Shown one piece after another: positions 43,107 through 51,412 of a DNA stretch of 52,329 nucleotides (within the stretch, counting starts at the first letter, position 1; each line of letters opens with the position of its first letter). The notes beneath the pieces were generated by a model, which was given only the letters and a program-made list of their open reading frames with translations, was not told the DNA's origin and searched no databases. Location: NCBI GenBank assembly GCA_021775855.1, contig JAJFGZ010000072.1, positions 1-52,329 of the forward strand. The letters run 5' to 3'. The position numbers and the translations under genes were made by a program. Source of the DNA: Hyphomicrobiales bacterium. GTDB lineage: Bacteria; Pseudomonadota; Alphaproteobacteria; Rhizobiales; NORP267.

Positions 43107-46100
43107 ATGCATATTCTTGCCACCCAGTCTGGCGTCATCGGCGACGCGATTGAGCCCGTCGACCTGGCGCAGGAGCCGGGCGACATTGTTGTCATTTCGG
43201 CTGCTGATTCTGAACTCGCCGCACTGGCCCGGGCCCAAGACTCAATTGGCGACGGCCCGTCGCTGCGTCTCGCCAATTTCATGGCGCTCACCCACAATTA
43301 CTCTGTCGATCTGTATATCGAAAAAACGTTGGCTGGCGCCAAGCTGATTGTCCTGCGGCTGCTCGGCGGCAAGGCCTATTGGCCTTACGGGTTGGAGCAG
43401 ATCGAGTCCTTTGCCCGCGAATACGACATCAAGCTTGCTGTGTTGCCCGGTGATGCCAGGCCGGACGCCGAACTGATCGCACACTCGACCCTGCCGAAAA
43501 ACCACGTCCTGACGCTGTGGGATTATCTGACCCAGGGCGGTCCGGACAATATGGACGGGTTCTTAAGGGCCTGCGCGCACCTGATTGGTCTGGGCGAGGT
43601 TCCGTCTGCTGCAAAACCATTGTTGAAATCCGGGCTGTACTGGCCGGGCATGATGGCCCCCTCACTTGCCGACATCAAAAGCCAGTGGCGCGCTGATCAG
43701 CCCGTTGCCGCGATCACCTTTTACCGCGCGCTGATCGAGGGGGCCAACACCGCGCCGGTGGACGCCATAATCGCGGCGCTTGGGGAGCGCAACATCAATC
43801 CCCTGCCGATTTTTGTCACGAGCCTGAAAGACGATATTTCGGCGGCGACCGTCCGCGAACTGTTTGACGATGCTTCGCCGTCGATTGTCCTGAACGCGAC
43901 GAGTTTCGCGGTCGCCGCATTCGACGGGGAGGGAAGCGATACGCCGTTTTCCGGCGCCGAATGCCCGGTGCTGCAGATGGTATTTGCCGGCTCCAGCCGG
44001 GATGCCTGGCTGGACAATGCACAAGGGCTGAATGCCCGCGATCTGGCTATGAATGTTGTGCTGCCCGAATTGGACGGGCGGATTTTAACCCGCGCGGTCT
44101 CGTTCAAATCCGATGCGCGCCGCCACGAAGGTACGCAAACCAGTATCGTCACTTACGAAGCCGACCGCGACCGGATCGTGTTTGTCGCCGATCTCGCCGC
44201 CAATTGGGTGCGGCTGCGGGAAACCCCGCCGGAGAACCGCCGGGTCGCGCTGATCCTCGCCAATTACCCGAATAAGGACGGATGCATCGGCAATGGGGTC
44301 GGGTACGATACGCCTGCGAGTACGATTGGATTGCTCCGGGCGCTTGAGGGCGAAGGATACACTGTCAGCAGATTTCCGGGGGACGGGACCTCACTTATCC
44401 ATACGCTGCTCGAAGGCCCAACCAACGCCAAGGATATTTCGCGCTCGAAATCCGATGCAAAACTTTCACTGACCGAATATCGCGATCATTTTGAAAATCT
44501 ACCGGGTACCCTGCGCGATGAAGTTGTGGCGCGTTGGGGTGCGCCCGAAGATGACCCGTTTGTGCGCGACGGCGCGTTTCATCTGGCGGTGCAAATCTAC
44601 GGCAACGTGGTGGTCGCGGTACAACCGGCGCGCGGCTACAATATCGACCCCGCCGGGACGTATCACGACCCGGCGCTTGTTCCGCCGCACGGTTATTTTG
44701 CCTTCTATATCTGGCTGCGTGAGGTGTTCGGCACCGCCGCCGTGTTGCATAACGGTAAACACGGCAATCTGGAATGGCTGCCGGGCAAGGCGCTGGCGCT
44801 CTCTAATACCTGTTACCCGGAAGCCACCCTTGGGGCGCTGCCGAATATTTATCCCTTTATCGTCAACGATCCGGGCGAGGGGACCCAGGCCAAACGGCGC
44901 ACTTCCGCCGTCATCGTCGATCACCTGACCCCGCCCCTGACGCGGGCCGAGAGTTACGGGCCGCTCAAAGACCTCGAAGCGTTGATCGATGAATATTATC
45001 TCGCATCGGGCCTCGACCCGCGGCGATCTGCACTGCTGCGCAAGAACATTCTGGACCTGGTCCAGTCCGGCGGGCTGGACGAAGATTCCGGTATCTCCGA
45101 ATCCGACGACGAAACAAGCGCCCTGCAAAAACTCGATACCTATATTTGTGAATTGAAGGAAGCGCAGATCCGCGACGGATTGCATATTCTGGGTCAGGCC
45201 CCGGAAGGGCGATTGGAGACGGACCTGCTGGTGGCACTTACACGTGTCCCTCGCGGACAGGGCCGGGAGGGCGATGCGTCGCTGATCCGGGCGTTGGCGA
45301 GTGATCTGGAGTTGGGCGAATTCGATCCCCTCGATTGCAAGATGGGGACGCTTTGGTCCGGCGCGAAACCGCAAAATCTTGCTGAAATTTCCAATGATCT
45401 TTGGCGGACCAACGGCGATACTATCGAGCGTCTCGAAATGCTGGCAAGCGCGTTGGTATCAGGCGAAATATCGCGCGATGCGGATTGGGCATCGACGAAC
45501 GCGGTTCTGGATGAGATCACCAGCATTATCCGGCCAAACCTTGCGCAATCGGCGGTCAACGAAATCTCGTCCTGCATGGCAGGCTTGGCGGGACGGTTTG
45601 TGCCGCCAGGCCCGTCCGGCGCGCCGACCCGGGGGCGCCTCGATGTGCTCCCCACGGGACGGAATTTCTATTCCGTCGATAGCCGGGCGATCCCGACACC
45701 AGCGGCGTGGGAATTGGGGCGCAAATCCGCCGAATTGCTGATCGAGCGACATTTGCAGGACCATGGCCGCTGGCCGAAAACATTTGGTCTCACCGCATGG
45801 GGCACCTCCAATATGCGCACCGGCGGAGATGATATTGCCCAGGCCCTGGCGCTGATCGGCGCAAAACCCGTTTGGGACACGTCAAGCTGGCGGGTGACCG
45901 GGTATAAAATCATCCCCTTTGCCAAACTCGCCCGCCCGCGCGTCGATGTCACGCTGCGTATTTCCGGCTTTTTCCGCGACGCCTTCCCGGCGCAGATTGA
46001 ATTATTCGATAGTGCCATTCGCGCTGTTGGTGCGCTGGATGAGGAGCCAGGCGACAACCCGATCGCAGCGCGTATGAACGAAGATATTGCCGAAGCCCAT

Positions 46101-46868
46101 GCCCAGGGGATATCCGAAGCCCAGGCCCGGCACGTTGCGGGGATGCGCATTTTTGGCTCGAAACCGGGGGCCTATGGCGCAGGGCTTCAGGCCCTGATCG
46201 ACGAACAGCTCTGGGATAGCGCCGGCGATCTCGGCGAAAGTTATATTGGCTGGGGCGGATACGCGTACGGCAAGGGGGTTGAGGGAGAAGAGCGCAAGGA
46301 CACGTTCACGCTCCGGTTGAAGCATATCGAGGCGGTGGTCCAGAACCAGGATAACCGTGAACACGATCTGCTCGACTCGGATGATTACTATCAGTTCGAG
46401 GGTGGCATGACGGCGGCTATCGAACACGTCTCAGGTGCCCGGCCGACCGTCTATCATAACGATCATTCACGCCCCGAACGCCCTGTCATTCGCACGCTGG
46501 AAGAAGAAATCGGGCGGGTGGTACGCAGCCGGGTGGTCAACCCAAAATGGATTTCAGGTGTGATGCGGCACGGCTATAAAGGCGCGTTCGAAATTGTCGC
46601 GACGGTCGATTATATGTTCGCATTTGCAGCGACAACGGGCGCGGTGCGCGACCATCATTTCCAACTGGCGTATGATGCGTTTATCGGTGACGAAGACGTG
46701 CGCGCCTTTATCGCGGAGAATAACGAACCGGGTTTACAGGAAATGGCGGAGAAGTTCATGGAAGCCTTGAGCCGGGATTTGTGGGTGCCACGCTCAAATT
46801 CCGTCCACCACGAACTGGCGGCGATCGCCGGCAAGCAGGAAACCGAACTCACGGAGGCAGCACAATGA
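43107..46868 (+). CDS. cobN: Cobaltochelatase subunit CobN
   Basis: 1253 residues, the usual size for CobN/magnesium chelatase H-type subunits. Family motifs include GNGVGYDTPASTIGLLRALEGEGY, HGYFAFYIWLREVFGTAAVLHNGKHGNLEWLPGKALALS (key: HNGKHGNLEWLPGK), NFYSVDSRAIPTPAAWELG and ISGFFRDAFP. It inserts cobalt into hydrogenobyrinic acid a,c-diamide together with CobS and CobT, which are not in this window. The stop overlaps cobO by 4 bp. Confidence 0.96.
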   Translation: MHILATQSGVIGDAIEPVDLAQEPGDIVVISAADSELAALARAQDSIGDGPSLRLANFMALTHNYSVDLYIEKTLAGAKLIVLRLLGGKAYWPYGLEQIESFAREYDIKLAVLPGDARPDAELIAHSTLPKNHVLTLWDYLTQGGPDNMDGFLRACAHLIGLGEVPSAAKPLLKSGLYWPGMMAPSLADIKSQWRADQPVAAITFYRALIEGANTAPVDAIIAALGERNINPLPIFVTSLKDDISAATVRELFDDASPSIVLNATSFAVAAFDGEGSDTPFSGAECPVLQMVFAGSSRDAWLDNAQGLNARDLAMNVVLPELDGRILTRAVSFKSDARRHEGTQTSIVTYEADRDRIVFVADLAANWVRLRETPPENRRVALILANYPNKDGCIGNGVGYDTPASTIGLLRALEGEGYTVSRFPGDGTSLIHTLLEGPTNAKDISRSKSDAKLSLTEYRDHFENLPGTLRDEVVARWGAPEDDPFVRDGAFHLAVQIYGNVVVAVQPARGYNIDPAGTYHDPALVPPHGYFAFYIWLREVFGTAAVLHNGKHGNLEWLPGKALALSNTCYPEATLGALPNIYPFIVNDPGEGTQAKRRTSAVIVDHLTPPLTRAESYGPLKDLEALIDEYYLASGLDPRRSALLRKNILDLVQSGGLDEDSGISESDDETSALQKLDTYICELKEAQIRDGLHILGQAPEGRLETDLLVALTRVPRGQGREGDASLIRALASDLELGEFDPLDCKMGTLWSGAKPQNLAEISNDLWRTNGDTIERLEMLASALVSGEISRDADWASTNAVLDEITSIIRPNLAQSAVNEISSCMAGLAGRFVPPGPSGAPTRGRLDVLPTGRNFYSVDSRAIPTPAAWELGRKSAELLIERHLQDHGRWPKTFGLTAWGTSNMRTGGDDIAQALALIGAKPVWDTSSWRVTGYKIIPFAKLARPRVDVTLRISGFFRDAFPAQIELFDSAIRAVGALDEEPGDNPIAARMNEDIAEAHAQGISEAQARHVAGMRIFGSKPGAYGAGLQALIDEQLWDSAGDLGESYIGWGGYAYGKGVEGEERKDTFTLRLKHIEAVVQNQDNREHDLLDSDDYYQFEGGMTAAIEHVSGARPTVYHNDHSRPERPVIRTLEEEIGRVVRSRVVNPKWISGVMRHGYKGAFEIVATVDYMFAFAATTGAVRDHHFQLAYDAFIGDEDVRAFIAENNEPGLQEMAEKFMEALSRDLWVPRSNSVHHELAAIAGKQETELTEAAQ

Positions 46869-47503
46869 GCGACACGCCAAAGAAGAAATCGGACATGACC
46901 GAAGCCGAACTGGATGAGCGGCACGCCGACAAGATGCGCAAGAAAAAACAGGCGCGCAGCAAGATCCTGGCCACCAAGACCAGGGAAAAAGGTCTTGTCA
47001 TCGTCCATACGGGCAAGGGCAAGGGCAAATCGACGGCCGCCTTCGGGCTTGTGTTCCGTTCACTCGGCCACGGCCACAAAGTCGGCGTCGTGCAGTTTGT
47101 AAAGGGCGCTTGGGAGACCGGCGAGCGCGATGTTCTGATGAAATTCGAGGATCAGGTTACTTTCAAGACCATGGGGGAGGGATTTACCTGGGAGACCCAG
47201 GACCGCCAGCGCGATATCGCTGCCGCCAGGGCCGCCTGGGACGAAGCTAAAAAAATGATCGCCGATCCGTCCTTCAATCTTATTCTGCTGGACGAGCTGA
47301 ACATTGTGCTGCGCTACGACTATCTCCCGCTGCAGGAAATTGTCGATGTTTTGACAGGTAAGCCGGACATGACCCACGTCGTCATAACCGGACGTAACGC
47401 CAAGGACGAGTTGATCGAAATTGCCGATCTGGTGACGGAGATGACGCAGATCAAACACCCTTTCCGGGACGGCGTGAAGGCGCAAGTAGGGATCGAATTC
47501 TAG
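46865..47503 (+). CDS. cobO: Cob(I)yrinic acid a,c-diamide adenosyltransferase CobO
   Basis: 212 residues from ATG in an ATGA overlap with cobN. Lys-rich N-terminus, then the P-loop variant VIVHTGKGKGKSTAAFG (about 45-61), VGVVQFVKGAWETGE, LILLDELNIVLRYDYL and VVITGRNAKDELIEIADLVTEM, all diagnostic of CobO/BtuR. It transfers the adenosyl group of ATP to reduced cobalt corrinoids. Last gene of the riboswitch-controlled operon. Confidence 0.95.
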   Translation: MSDTPKKKSDMTEAELDERHADKMRKKKQARSKILATKTREKGLVIVHTGKGKGKSTAAFGLVFRSLGHGHKVGVVQFVKGAWETGERDVLMKFEDQVTFKTMGEGFTWETQDRQRDIAAARAAWDEAKKMIADPSFNLILLDELNIVLRYDYLPLQEIVDVLTGKPDMTHVVITGRNAKDELIEIADLVTEMTQIKHPFRDGVKAQVGIEF

Positions 47504-47812
47504 GAGTTGGTTTCAGACATAGTCGTCACGCCGGACTTATTCCGGGGTATCGATGAGAGACCCGAGAATATCAGGCGGGGGCAAAATCACTTGCCCTGCA
47601 AATATTACTGACACGGACTTACAGGTAAGGTAGAAACCGAAACAGACAACACAGCAGCGTTCCATTCAGGGACTGAAAGCTATTCCGGTGCGGCTGACCC
47701 AATTCAGGGGCCAACGCCGGAGCTGCATTCTTGAGCCGGCCCCACCAGACGTGGGCCGGTGCCTCCTGATGAACAATTTCTGCGGTGCTGTCGCACCCAA
47801 CAGGAGGTCTGA
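47504..47812 (+). promoter_or_regulatory. Structured leader upstream of cbiX, with sequestered ribosome-binding site
   Basis: No gene is visible in this 309-bp gap. Near its end are a strong hairpin (CCGGCCCC at 47736 pairing with GGGCCGG to 47759, one bulge) and, directly after, CCTCCTG (47762-47768) complementary to CAGGAGG (47801-47807), enclosing an inner hairpin GGTGC/GCACC. The outer pair would mask the AGGAGG ribosome-binding site of the following 19-codon frame. This suggests translational or attenuation control. It does not match a full cobalamin riboswitch, and I cannot name a ligand. Confidence 0.5.
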
Positions 47813-47872
47813 ATGACAAACCGCATTCTGAAATATTGTTCGGCGCTGACGCCGTCCGGCATCAGACTATGA
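47813..47872 (+). CDS. 19-codon open frame coupled to cbiX
   Basis: ATG 47813 is preceded by CAGGAGGTCTGA, an excellent ribosome-binding site, and the frame runs 19 codons (MTNRILKYCSAL and seven more residues) to a TGA that overlaps the cbiX ATG (ATGA). cbiX has no good ribosome-binding site of its own, so its translation probably depends on ribosomes finishing this frame. It could be a leader peptide or a tiny protein; it is too short for family assignment. Confidence 0.55.
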   Translation: MTNRILKYCSALTPSGIRL

Positions 47873-48861
47873 GCGAAAAAATTGGCGTGATGGTGTGCGG
47901 CCATGGCAGCCGCGACGGGGGCGCGGTTACAGAATTCGCGCAAGTGGCCAAGGGCCTCCGCAAACTCATGCCGGATATGCCGGTCGAATACGGTTATCTG
48001 GAATTCGCAACACCGATTATCCGCGAAGGCCTCGACAAGCTTCGAGATCAGGGCGTCACGCGCATCCTCGCGGTCCCCGGCATGCTGTTCGCAGCGGGAC
48101 ATGTGAAGAACGATATTCCGTCCGTGCTCAACACCTACGCCGCACAGAATGATGACGTCACGATCGAGCTTGGCAAGGATCTCGGGATCGATCCCAAGGT
48201 GATGCACGCGGCGGGTGCACGCATCCAGCAATCCCTGGACGCCGCCGGCGACGATGTTCCGCTGGACGAGACCTTGCTGGTGGTTGTTGGGCGTGGGGCG
48301 TCGGACCCCGATGCCAACGGCAATGTCGCTAAGGTGATGCGGCTCCTGTGGGAAGGCTTTGGCTTTGGTTGGGGCGAGACGGTTTATTCCGGCGTCACCT
48401 TCCCGCTCGTCGAGCCGGGGCTGGAACACGTTGCCAAACTCGGCTTCAAACGTATCATCGTTTTCCCCTATTTCCTGTTCACCGGCATTCTTGTGGATCG
48501 AATTTACGAGCATACCGACCGGGTCGCCGCGCGCTATCCTGGCATCGAATTCATTAAGGCTTCTTACTTGAACGATCACCCACAAGTCATTGAAACCTTT
48601 AAGGAACGGGTGGAGCAAATCCTCACCGGAGATACCGCGATGAATTGCGGTGGGTGTAAATACCGGACCCAGGTGCTCGGTTTTGAGGACCAGGTCGGTC
48701 TCGCCCAGGAAAGCCACCACCATCACGTCGAGGGGATCGGGACAGGCGCCGCGCATAGCCATGATCACGACGATGATCATTCCCATGGGAACGGTCACGA
48801 TCACGCCCATCACCCGTACCCCCATGCGGATCATCCGCTTGGGCCGAAGACCCTCAAATAG
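47869..48861 (+). CDS. cbiX: Sirohydrochlorin cobaltochelatase CbiX, long form
   Basis: 330 residues from ATG 47869. Two CbiX-type chelatase halves: the first opens IGVMVCGHGSRDGG with the metal-binding His12, the second has VVVGRGASDPDANGN and IIVFPYFLFTGILVDRI. The C-terminus carries MNCGGC (258-263), the MXCXXC Fe-S motif reported in the long CbiX of Bacillus megaterium, and a very His-rich tail (about 282-320). It inserts cobalt early, into sirohydrochlorin. Its coexistence with CobN, a late-insertion chelatase, is notable. Confidence 0.92.
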   Translation: MSEKIGVMVCGHGSRDGGAVTEFAQVAKGLRKLMPDMPVEYGYLEFATPIIREGLDKLRDQGVTRILAVPGMLFAAGHVKNDIPSVLNTYAAQNDDVTIELGKDLGIDPKVMHAAGARIQQSLDAAGDDVPLDETLLVVVGRGASDPDANGNVAKVMRLLWEGFGFGWGETVYSGVTFPLVEPGLEHVAKLGFKRIIVFPYFLFTGILVDRIYEHTDRVAARYPGIEFIKASYLNDHPQVIETFKERVEQILTGDTAMNCGGCKYRTQVLGFEDQVGLAQESHHHHVEGIGTGAAHSHDHDDDHSHGNGHDHAHHPYPHADHPLGPKTLK

Positions 48862-48864
48862 GGG

Positions 48865-49500
48865 GTGCAAGCAACCACATTGGATTATTTGAAAGACCCA
48901 CAGGCGATCTACGACGCGTCCTTTGCAATCGTGCGCGCGGAGGCCGATCTGTCGGCTCTGCTTGCAGCGATCGAGCCGGTTGCCGTGCGCATGATCCATG
49001 CCTGCGGGATGACGGATATATCGGGCGACCTGCGTTTCGATCCCGATGTCGTGGACAGCGCCCGCACCGCGCTTAAATCCGGTGCGCCGGTCATTGCCGA
49101 TTGCGAGGCCGTGGCGGCGGCGATCAACCGGGCGTTTCTGCCTGCGCAAAACCAGGTCATCTGCACACTCAATGATGAACGCACGCCCTCGCTCGCCAGG
49201 TCGCTGAACACGACGCGGTCCGCCGCCGCCGTGCAACTCTGGGAGCCCGAGGGCGCGGTGATCGTGATTGGGAATGCCCCGACGACGCTGTTTGCCCTGC
49301 TGGAATCGCTGGATGATGGCGGAGCCAGACCAGCAGCAATTATTGCAACGCCGGTTGGGTTTGTCGGCGCGGCGGAATCGAAGGATGAACTGGCGCGGAA
49401 CGCGCGCGGAATTCCCTATCTCACGTTGCTCGGGCGGCGCGGCGGCTCGGCGATGGCCGCAGCAGCCACCAACGCAATTGCGCTTCGGGCAAAGGAATGA
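48865..49500 (+). CDS. cobH: Precorrin-8X methylmutase CobH/CbiC
   Basis: 211 residues from GTG 48865, three bases after the cbiX stop. Motifs: YLKDPQAIYDASFAIVRAEADL, the catalytic His in AVRMIHACGMTD, and ERTPSLARSLNTTRSAAAVQLW, followed by the NAPTTLFALLE and PVGFVGAAESKDEL signature. It moves a methyl group from C11 to C12 to give hydrogenobyrinic acid (or the cobalt form). The stop overlaps the next start (ATGA). Confidence 0.94.
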   Translation: MQATTLDYLKDPQAIYDASFAIVRAEADLSALLAAIEPVAVRMIHACGMTDISGDLRFDPDVVDSARTALKSGAPVIADCEAVAAAINRAFLPAQNQVICTLNDERTPSLARSLNTTRSAAAVQLWEPEGAVIVIGNAPTTLFALLESLDDGGARPAAIIATPVGFVGAAESKDELARNARGIPYLTLLGRRGGSAMAAAATNAIALRAKE

Positions 49501-50708
49501 CACCCTGGCTCACCATTATCGGCGTTGGCGACGATGGTGTCGAACGCCTGCCTGCCAGGCACCGCGACCTGATCGGCGCGGCAGATATTATTGTCGGATC
49601 CCGGCGCATCCTGGAGCGCGAAGATTTTGGCAACAAGGAAATCCATTTCTGGACCTCGCCGCTTGACGTGATGTTGACCCGGATAAACGCCTGGAAGGGC
49701 AGGAACGTGGTCGTCCTCGCGACCGGTGATCCGATGCATTTCGGCATTGGCGCCACGCTCGCGCGGATGGTTCCTGTGGATGAGATGACGATTATCCCGG
49801 CCCCGTCCGCCTTCTCGTTGGCCGCTGCCCGGTTGGGGTGGGCGCTTCAGGACGTGGAGACCGTCTCGCTGCACGGGCGGCCGGTATCCCTGCTTCAGAC
49901 ATTTATCCAGCCGGGTGCAAGGATTATTGCCCTGACGGCGGATGGACAGGCTCCCGGTGAGGTGGCCGCGCTTTTAAGCGCACGCGGGTTTGGCACGAGT
50001 AAACTCTCCGTTCTTGAGCATTTAGGGGGACCCGATGAACGCCGCGTGGACTTGATTGCGGCTGAGTGCGGAGCGCAGGGTTTTGCAGACCTAAACACGA
50101 TCGGGGTTGAATGTATCGCCGAACCGGGAGCTACGGTCCTGCCGCGGACCCCCGGCCTGTCGGATGATGCGTTTATCCATGACGGCCAGCTCACTAAGAA
50201 GGAAGTGCGCGCGGTGACGCTTGCCGCGCTCTGTCCGGTCCCTGGCGCCTTGCTATGGGACGTAGGCGCAGGCTGCGGCTCGGTTGCGATCGAATGGATG
50301 CGGGCTGCAACAGGCACGCGGGCAGTTGCATTCGAGAAAAACCAAACGCGCCTCAAGATGATTTCCGAAAATGCCACGGCGCTAGGTGTGCCGGGGTTGG
50401 AAGTGGTCGCGGGTGACGTTACCCAAACGTTTGGAACCCAAGAAGCCCCGCACGCGATTTTTCTCGGCGGCGCAGTGGCAGACAATAGCGTTTTCAAGAC
50501 CTGCTGGGAGGCGCTTTTGCCGGGCGGGCGGCTGGTCGCGAATGCCGTGACGCTGGAGGGCGAAGCCGCGTTAATTGCTCGCCAAGCGGCCCATGGCGGC
50601 GAGCTTGTGCGCATTGATATTTCCCGCGTGGAGCCGCTGGGTGCGCACCGTGTCATGCGCCCGCGACTGGCTGTGATGCAGTGGCGCGCGTTGAAGGAAA
50701 TGACGTGA
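49497..50708 (+). CDS. cobL: Precorrin-6Y C5,15-methyltransferase (decarboxylating) CobL (CbiE-CbiT fusion)
   Basis: 403 residues. N-terminal CbiE half (1-205): LTIIGVGDDGVERLP, IVGSRRILE, VVVLATGDPMHFGIGATL. C-terminal CbiT half (about 215-400): FIHDGQLTKKEVRAVTLAALCPVPGALLWDVGAGCGSVAIEWMRAA (key: LTKKEVR, DVGAGCGSVAIEW) and HAIFLGGAV. It methylates C5 and C15 and removes the acetate carboxyl at C12. Coupled to both neighbours by short overlaps. Confidence 0.95.
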   Translation: MTPWLTIIGVGDDGVERLPARHRDLIGAADIIVGSRRILEREDFGNKEIHFWTSPLDVMLTRINAWKGRNVVVLATGDPMHFGIGATLARMVPVDEMTIIPAPSAFSLAAARLGWALQDVETVSLHGRPVSLLQTFIQPGARIIALTADGQAPGEVAALLSARGFGTSKLSVLEHLGGPDERRVDLIAAECGAQGFADLNTIGVECIAEPGATVLPRTPGLSDDAFIHDGQLTKKEVRAVTLAALCPVPGALLWDVGAGCGSVAIEWMRAATGTRAVAFEKNQTRLKMISENATALGVPGLEVVAGDVTQTFGTQEAPHAIFLGGAVADNSVFKTCWEALLPGGRLVANAVTLEGEAALIARQAAHGGELVRIDISRVEPLGAHRVMRPRLAVMQWRALKEMT

Positions 50709-51412
50709 TGACTAGTCCGGGGACCCTGTATGGCGTTGGGGTGGGGCCCGGTGATCCACAGCTTCTGACGCTCAAAGCCTGCGACGTAATCCGCACTGCA
50801 GATATATTGGCATACCCGGTGAACGCATCCGGCGCGAGCATGGCTCGCGCAATCGCCGCTGACGTGATCCCGGAGGGGCGACAGGAATTTGCCGTCCTTC
50901 TCCCAATGAAAGTGGAACGCGGACCCGCGCGCGACGCCTATGATAACGCGGCTGGTATCATATCCGGTCACCTGGAAGCAGGACGGTCGGTTGCGTATCT
51001 CTGTGTCGGCGACCCGCTTTTTTATGCCAGTTTCATGTATCTGGCGGCGCGGCTCGGGGCCGATCGCGCGATTGAAATCGTACCCGGCATCACATCGCTG
51101 TCGGCCTGCGCCGCGCGAACCCATATTCCCCTTGGCGGGCGTAATGAAATCTTGAGTGTTGTGCCGGCAACGCTCGATGCAGATGCCTTGAAAACAGCAA
51201 TATCGGGGGCCGATATGGCTGCAATCATCAAGGTCGGGCATCATTTCGATAAAGTTCGCACCGCGCTCCGCGAGGCCGGATTGGCGGATCATGCCGTGGT
51301 GCTTGAAAACGCTACTGGGGGGGACGAGCGGGTGACCCCGCTTGAAGATGTCGGAGAAAACGAGACCCCGTATTTCTCTACCATCCTGGTGCGTCGGAAG
51401 GATTTGTCATGA
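50708..51412 (+). CDS. cobI: Precorrin-2 C20-methyltransferase CobI/CbiL
   Basis: 234 residues from ATG 50708 in a TGATG overlap. Tetrapyrrole methylase family: LYGVGVGPGDPQLLTLKA, AYLCVGDPLFYASFMYL, IVPGITSLSACAART. It methylates C20 of precorrin-2 (or its cobalt form). It uses SAM. Its stop overlaps the next start. Confidence 0.94.
   Translation: MTSPGTLYGVGVGPGDPQLLTLKACDVIRTADILAYPVNASGASMARAIAADVIPEGRQEFAVLLPMKVERGPARDAYDNAAGIISGHLEAGRSVAYLCVGDPLFYASFMYLAARLGADRAIEIVPGITSLSACAARTHIPLGGRNEILSVVPATLDADALKTAISGADMAAIIKVGHHFDKVRTALREAGLADHAVVLENATGGDERVTPLEDVGENETPYFSTILVRRKDLS

Noticed and set aside
47640-47760. Possible second cobalamin riboswitch before cbiX
   Set aside because: A few blocks (CCGGTGCGGCTGACCC) recall riboswitch parts, but the CCCGCAACTGT core and the AGCCAGGAGACC end are missing.
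47704-49503. Long minus-strand open frame (about 600 codons) opposite cbiX and cobH
   Set aside because: It mirrors two well-supported genes, has no recognisable domain, and is explained by high GC at third codon positions.
49895-51292. Minus-strand open frame of about 465 codons opposite cobL/cobI
   Set aside because: Low-complexity composition and complete overlap with two diagnostic methyltransferase genes.
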